Origin: Neurospora tetraspora
Lineage: Eukaryota; Ascomycota; Sordariomycetes; Sordariales; Sordariaceae
Assembly: GCF_033439725.1 (NCBI RefSeq)
Contig: NW_026944388.1
Location: forward strand, 310,001 to 374,000
Direction of reading: 5' to 3'
DNA: 64,000 bases
Shown: positions 58,620 to 64,000 of the stretch, one piece after another
Position numbering within the stretch: the first letter of the stretch is position 1
How the letters are laid out: each line of letters begins with the position of its first letter
The notes under the pieces: model-generated
Seen by the model: the letters and a program-made list of their open reading frames with translations, nothing else
Database searches by the model: none
What the model was told of the DNA's origin: nothing
Translations under genes and position numbers: made by a program

Positions 58620-59808
58620 GGGTTGAGGAGTGAGCGGTGGTGCTTATAGGGGAAGAGAGTGGTTTATTTTTAGCAGTATTGTCTTGGGTTAGTGGACTGA
58701 TAGGGGTAGTTGGTGAAGGAATCCTGCTACGCGGTTGTCGCGGCCTCTATGGATATTTATGTGGTGATGAGGTTTAACTGTTACCGGCTTGCTTGGGTGA
58801 AACGGGTATGGTTGTTTATACACTCCTGGTCGATTCCTCTGACTCGGTTCAGCATTAGTTGGTTGACGTGGAAACCGCAAGGAGACAAGCAAGCAAGCGA
58901 TTCTTTCGTTAATAATGGTTAAACGCTAGCGTTACTTTCATTGTAATCGTAGTGGGATCGTAGATCGTACCCGGACGACGAGCAAGACATTTTGCATTCA
59001 CCCTAAGAGATAATTCACATCGTTCACTTCCCGCTTGAATATCGGCAACCTCCCATGGGGGATTTGTGCTGTGAGCTGTAGAGAGATTGAGCTTTCAGTC
59101 CATGGATTTTCGGTTCAGAGAGTAGCTCTTTCACTATGTAAAGCCAAGAGATTATGGGCACTGAAATCTTCATGGAACGTTGGCCATGAAGCTCTGTAGG
59201 TACTTCAACTTCATAATGAAAAACACCAAGACGATGTTGTCTGGTGAAGATCGGTACAACGAGGGCCGAGATACAGCTCCAGCTCACCCCTGAATCATCA
59301 ACTACATGTGATTGGTCAAATGCCGATCCTCAGCATTCAGGCTAAATAGAAGAGAGCCCCAGTCCGCTACGGCTCGCAGCGCATCACGCGGCTTGCTGCC
59401 CCTCCACCATTCCCCTGACACAGCTGGGATACGCTGGCGTCTGGACCGCTGATGCCCCGCCCTACCCGCCATGATGTTCATGCCGGGATGCTAATTCCCA
59501 ACGTCACCCCGCTAGAATGGACCTTCAAGGTTCCTCCGGATGAAGTGACAGTCGATTGCTGAACTTATCTACGGCCCTGTCCGGACATCTTTTCTCATCC
59601 ATTGGCTTCCTTACTCTCTTCATAACCCTTCATCTGCCCTTCGCGGACCTTTTCTGTGTTTCTTCTGTGTTTCATTGAGTCTTTTGAAGCCAGCGAGTGA
59701 TACCCCAAGGAGCTCTTACGCAGTATCACCGTTCTCTCTCATCGAGTTCAAGCCGACTGTTAAAGATTGAATTCATCAACAACCTATAATCACATACAGA
59801 AACACATA
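58620..59808. other. 1.2-kb intergenic region
   Basis: This is the 3' flank of DCP2 and the upstream region of xylulokinase. No gene is seen. Confidence 0.55.
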
Positions 59809-61757
59809 ATGTCTGAGGGACCTCTCTACCTCGGGTTTGACTTGTCAACCCAGCAGCTAAAAGGTTGGTTTCCGCACACGAGGCATGGCTATTTCGTTCA
59901 CTTACACCGAGCTCAACTAACAATCCTTCTTCTCACACAGCAATCGTAATCCAATCTGATCTCTCCGTTGTCTCCTCCGCCAAGGTCGACTTCGACGGCG
60001 ACTTCGGCGCCAAATATGGCATCAAGAAGGGTGTCCAAGTAAACGAAGCCGAAGGCGAGGTCTTTGCGCCCGTCGCCATGTGGCTTGAGGCCCTCGACCT
60101 CGTCCTCCAGCGCCTCCAGGAAGCCAACACCCCTCTCAACCGCATCCGCGGCATCAGCGGTTCTTGCCAACAGCATGGCAGTGTATACTGGAGCCGGGAG
60201 GCCGAGAAGCTTCTCGCGGAACTGCAAGCCGATGAGCAGAGGGGGAAGCTGGTCGATCAGCTGAAGGGAGCATTCTCCCATCCTTATGCGCCCAACTGGC
60301 AGGACCACAGCACGCAGGCTGAATGTGATAAGTTTGATGGGGCACTTGGGACGGCGGAGAGGTTGGCTCAGGCTACGGGAAGTGCGGCGCATCATGTGAG
60401 TTGTTTACTTGGCCCTTTTGTTGACATTTTCAAGTAAGAGTGGACAAGTCGAGAGAGCAGAAAGACTGACAAGAATACCAAACAGCGCTTCACCGGCACC
60501 CAAATAATGCGCCTCCGCCGCAAGCGCCCCGACATGTACGCTTCCACCTCGCGCATCTCCCTCGTCTCCTCCTTCCTCGCCTCTCTCTTCATCGGCTCCG
60601 TCACGCCCATGGACATCTCCGACGTCTGCGGCATGAACCTCTGGGACATCCCCAGCAAAACCTGGTCCGAGACCCTCCTCACCCTGGCCGCCGGCGGTTC
60701 CGCCGAAGGTGCCGCCGACCTCAAGTCCAAGCTAGGCGAAGTCCGTCTCGACGGCGGCGGCAGCATGGGCAAGATCAGCCCTTACTTCGTCGGCAAGTAC
60801 GGCTTCTCCCCCGACTGCGAGATCGCGCCCTTCACGGGCGACAACCCTGCCACCATTCTGGCTCTCCCGCTGCGCCCGCTCGACGCCATCGTCTCCCTCG
60901 GCACCTCAACCACCTTCCTGATGATCACGCCCGTCTACAAGCCCGACCCTAGCTACCACTTCTTCAACCACCCGACTACCCCAGGCCAGTACATGTTCAT
61001 GCTCTGCTACAAGAACGGCGGTCTAGCGCGCGAGAAGGTCCGGGACAGCCTCCCTGCTGCCCCCAAGGATAACTCCTCAGCAGCAGACCCCTGGGAAACC
61101 TTCAACCAACACGCCCTCTCCACTCCCCCGCTGGACGTCTCCTCCCCAGAAACCGACAAAGCCAAGCTAGGCCTTTACTTCTACCTCCCCGAAATCGTCC
61201 CAAACATCTCCGCCGGCACCTGGCGGTACGAGTGCTCCGCCGCCGACGGCTCCGATCTCCAGCAAGTGAACCAGCCGTGGCCCGTGGAAAAGGATGCGCG
61301 CATCATCGTCGAGTCGCAGGCTTTGTCTATGCGGTTGCGTTCGCAGAACCTCGTTTCCACCTCCCCCTCTGGCACTTCTTCTTCTTCTTCCTCCCCCCTC
61401 CCCCCTTCCCTACCAGCCCAACCCCGCCGCATCTACCTCGTAGGCGGCGGCTCTCTCAACCCGGCCATCGCGCGGATAATGGGCGACGTGCTCGGCGGTG
61501 TAGACGGGGTGTACAAGCTTGATGTAGGCGGCAATGCCTGTGCGTTGGGGGGTGCGTACAAGGCCGTTTGGGCGTTTGAGAGGAAGGATGAAACGGAGAC
61601 GTTTGATGAGCTGATTGGGAAGAGGTGGAAGGAGGAAGGAGCGATTAGGAAGGTGGATGAGGGATATAAGAGGGGCGTGTTTGAGGGGTATGGGAATGTG
61701 TTGGGGGCTTTTGGGGAGATGGAGGGGAGGGTGTTGGAGGTGGCGAGGAATAAATAA
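59809..61757 (+). CDS. XKS1: D-xylulokinase (FGGY family)
   Basis: Exons are 59809-59863, 59941-60395 and 60486-61757 (593 residues). The start [20 protein letters not shown] gives the phosphate-binding DLSTQQ loop. [14 protein letters not shown] follows, then [11 protein letters not shown] (xylulose-site residues), [18 protein letters not shown], and the catalytic Asp in [27 protein letters not shown] and [15 protein letters not shown] mark the C-terminal ATPase lobe. A Ser/Pro run (about 500-515) is a fungal insertion. The enzyme makes D-xylulose-5-phosphate from D-xylulose and ATP, feeding the pentose phosphate pathway during xylose and arabinose use. Intron 1 falls right after the phosphate loop; branch sites (AACTAAC, ACTGAC) are clear. 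Confidence 0.96.
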
Positions 61758-62403
61758 GGAACTGGAGGGGGGGAAAGGGAAGAAGAGGGGTATGTTGACG
61801 GTTTAGATGAGCGGTGGTAGTATAATAAAATGCTTCTTAGAACGGTAGCAAAAGATTTGGTTTAGAACAAGATATTCTCACAGTCGTGGTGGTGACAAAA
61901 AGTCGTGATATCTCAATTAAAGTGAACGATGGTCTGGTCGTTTGTTTACATTGCCCCTGAACCAGCGCTAGTGTACAAATCCTCACAAGTCACTCACTGC
62001 CTGCCGCCGTCCGAAGATAGTCGATGCCAATGAGGAAAGAATACGTCGACTAAGGGCATTATTGTAAAGAGGTCGGAGATGGTTTCCTCCTTCCGGGAAC
62101 AGAGTGAGTTCTGTTTGATTACTGGAATGAGCGACCTGGACTGTGGTCACCAAGGTATCTGATACAAACTGTTAGTGCAAGCCACATTGTAGTAACGTGG
62201 AAAGGTGCAGTTTGCTATCAGAAATCATCTAGCTGAAACGAACGAACGGTTGGCCTCGCCAAGCAGCACTTGGGAAAGAGCGAGACTCGTGCTGATCACC
62301 TTCGACGAACGTCACCTCATTTCCACCTTCGCCGCCACCACCAACTCAACATTCTCCCCTCCAACATTAAACATTTCGATTTTTTCAAGCCAACAATGTG
62401 ATA
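61758..62403. other. Intergenic region
   Basis: This is the 3' flank of xylulokinase and 5' flank of the hydrolase gene. No gene is seen. Confidence 0.55.
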
Positions 62404-64000
62404 ATGTTGGTGAGTCCGTCCAGTTGACCAGTCGAACTTTTTCAAGTAAGGGATAGATCGCTTAAGATAAAGCTGACTGATCACTTCGTTGTAGCGCACC
62501 GCTTCTTTTGGAGAAATCCGCAACCTAATCGGGCGTCTTTTCGTCCACGGCATGCTCGGGCACCGGCACCGGACCCGCTACGACAACGACGGCGGCATGA
62601 TCCTCGGACCAGTATCGTACCTCGACTGTATCGTCTTTTGCATCTTGCTTGCGCCGCAGCTTATTTGGAATGTTGGTTTGGTACCGACCATCAAGTGCGT
62701 GTTGGAAGCGCTGCCGTTTGTTTGTACGTCTTTCCTCACCTACCTTTCTTACATGTATAACAAGCACTGATGTGTGTTAAGTTGTTAACAACGGATGTGA
62801 CTACATTAAATAGTGTTCAAACTCCCCATCCAGTTCATCTATGAAAGATGGCTCCTCTCTTATGACAAGCCACCGTTTGTTCGGAACGCTTCGCCGTTTG
62901 AGGACTTTGTCATCAGATGTGTGCGGTACGCCTTTGCGAATATTCCGCCGAATATTGGACGGGTGTTTTTCTCCAAGGAAGTGGCGCTGCCGTTTTTGAG
63001 GTTCCGGATGTTAAGGCATGGGTATTTGAGGAGTCCTGTGCATTGGAGGGAACATGTCACCGTAAGTGCGATGCTGTTTAAGGTCGTGGATTGGGCTGAC
63101 GAGGGGGGATAGGCGGAATTCAGAGGCATATGGGTCATGAAAGATCCGCTGGCAACGCCGGATTTTGTTTTGTATTATGCTCATGGTAAGCCGAACAATC
63201 TTTCCCGGTCTATGATAACCTACTTTTGACTGATTTCTGGATAGGCGGCGGTTTCTCGATGGGCTCGGCCTACTTCTACCTCGAGTTTCTTCTGAGCTGG
63301 GTATCGGTGTTGTCTTCGTCCGGGTTCAAGAACCCCTCCATCTTCGCGCTAGACTATACACTCGTTCCTGATGCTTCATACCCTACTCAAATCCGAGAGG
63401 CGATCGAAGGATACAGATACGTTCTAAAGGTAGCACGCGATCCAGCCATCGTATGCGTCAGTGGTGACTCAGCGGGCGCAACACTGATTTTGAGCCTCTT
63501 GCTGCATCTCAGCTGCAAGGACGCCAGAGCAAAGAGATATGGAGTTGGCCTGCCAATGCCAGGTCTGGCCGTCTTGATCTCACCATGGACGACTCTTGTG
63601 TCCCCACGACACACCAACACGACAAGCGATTATCTAGACGCCGAGCAGCTGAGTACGTACGGAAAGCAGTTCTCCGGCAACAAAATCTCGTGGAGTGATC
63701 CGCTGGTATCGCCAGGATGCTGCCATGACGCGGCGTGGTGGAGGCGGGCAAGCCCGTCGAATGGCATCTTCATTACATACGGGGAGGAGGAGGTATTCTC
63801 ACCTGAGATTCACGATCTGATCGCGAGGCTCAACAAAGCAGGCTTGTGGGTTGGAAGCGAAGTTGAGCCAGGCGGCATCCACGCGTGGCCGGTGGCATCG
63901 CTGTTCCTCTCGACTGCCCGCGAAAAGAGGTTGAAGGGGGTGAATGACCTAACGACAGAGATTAGCAAACGACTCTCTGTTTCGGATGCGGCGAAAACAA
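62404..64000 (+). CDS. Alpha/beta hydrolase (HGGG/GDSAG type), 3' end outside window
   Basis: Proposed exons are 62404-62409, 62495-62723, 62814-63061, 63113-63185 and 63245 onward, open to the window edge (437 residues visible). The first exon codes only Met-Leu, so the true start is less sure; an in-frame Met also exists at 62552. A hydrophobic segment (YLDCIVFCILLAPQLIWNVG) suggests a membrane anchor. The fold shows the oxyanion motif HGGGFSMGS (split by an intron), the nucleophile elbow CVSGDSAGATLILSL, SPWTTLVSP, FITYGEEEVF as the acid region and GGIHAWPV with the catalytic His. This is the hormone-sensitive-lipase/esterase group that includes yeast Say1 steryl deacetylase. Substrate is not known. 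Confidence 0.87.

Noticed and set aside
59357-59512. Three SYGGRG-type CreA/CRE-1 sites upstream of xylulokinase (59357, 59455, 59507)
   Set aside because: This degenerate hexamer is expected about once per 250 bases, so the count is close to chance. Carbon repression is plausible but not shown by the sequence.

Overview
The window looks like nuclear DNA of a filamentous ascomycete, most likely a sordariomycete of the Neurospora/Sordaria type. This rests on four things: short introns (about 50-150 nt) with GTRNGT donors, CTRAC-like branch points and YAG acceptors; wide gene spacing (about 0.6-4 kb); Q/P/A-rich disordered extensions on conserved proteins; and gene families typical of Pezizomycotina. 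I see no bacterial-style operons, CRISPR arrays, rRNA genes, or virus-derived or transposon coding regions. The species is inferred; I ran no database search.

Layout. 1-2145: 3' part of a mitochondrial-type PPR protein gene (+). 3077-6102: YAK1 kinase (-). 10102-11843: PUB1/TIA-1-type RNA-binding protein (-). 14824-16207: Mediator-tail-like protein (+). 18733-20056: two-PH-domain OPY1-like protein (-). 22566-24234: APH-fold protein with an altered catalytic loop (+). 24845-26347: CTU2/NCS2 tRNA thiolation factor (+). 26880-28094: RRM protein (-). 28884-30418: unresolved coding locus (+). 30983-32757: mitochondrial CDF metal transporter, MMT type (-). About 33.6-33.75 kb: tRNA-like element. 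34348-35900: CDK11/PITSLRE-type kinase (+). 37083-38081: secreted DUF7137-like protein (-). 41285-43097: Nrd1/Mrn1-like RNA-binding protein with a 10-nt microexon (+). 44204-45373: OAC1-type mitochondrial carrier (-). 46584-47779: SWD2 WD40 protein (+). 48977-49736: SRP9/SRP21 (+). 50444-51883: ribonucleotide reductase small subunit (-). 53177-54129: DUF4112 protein (-). 55821-58619: decapping enzyme DCP2 (+). 59809-61757: xylulokinase (+). 62404-64000: 5' part of an alpha/beta hydrolase (+).

The genes are mostly unrelated housekeeping and signalling genes, not a pathway cluster. Several concern mRNA fate (PUB1, the Nrd1-like protein, the other RRM protein, DCP2, SWD2) or mitochondria (PPR protein, MMT, OAC1), but nothing in the arrangement shows they act together. 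All exon models were built by eye from reading frames and splice signals. For every complete model the exon lengths sum to a whole number of codons.

The points most worth checking are: the 10-nt microexon; two introns whose lengths are multiples of three and which stay open if retained (one splits a cysteine pair in CTU2); the Asn-Gly-Asn that replaces His-Gly-Asp in the APH-like protein; three MluI cell-cycle boxes around RNR2, two inside one 74-nt intron; repeated leucine-rich motifs in the DCP2 tail; and the unresolved coding locus near 29-30.4 kb.
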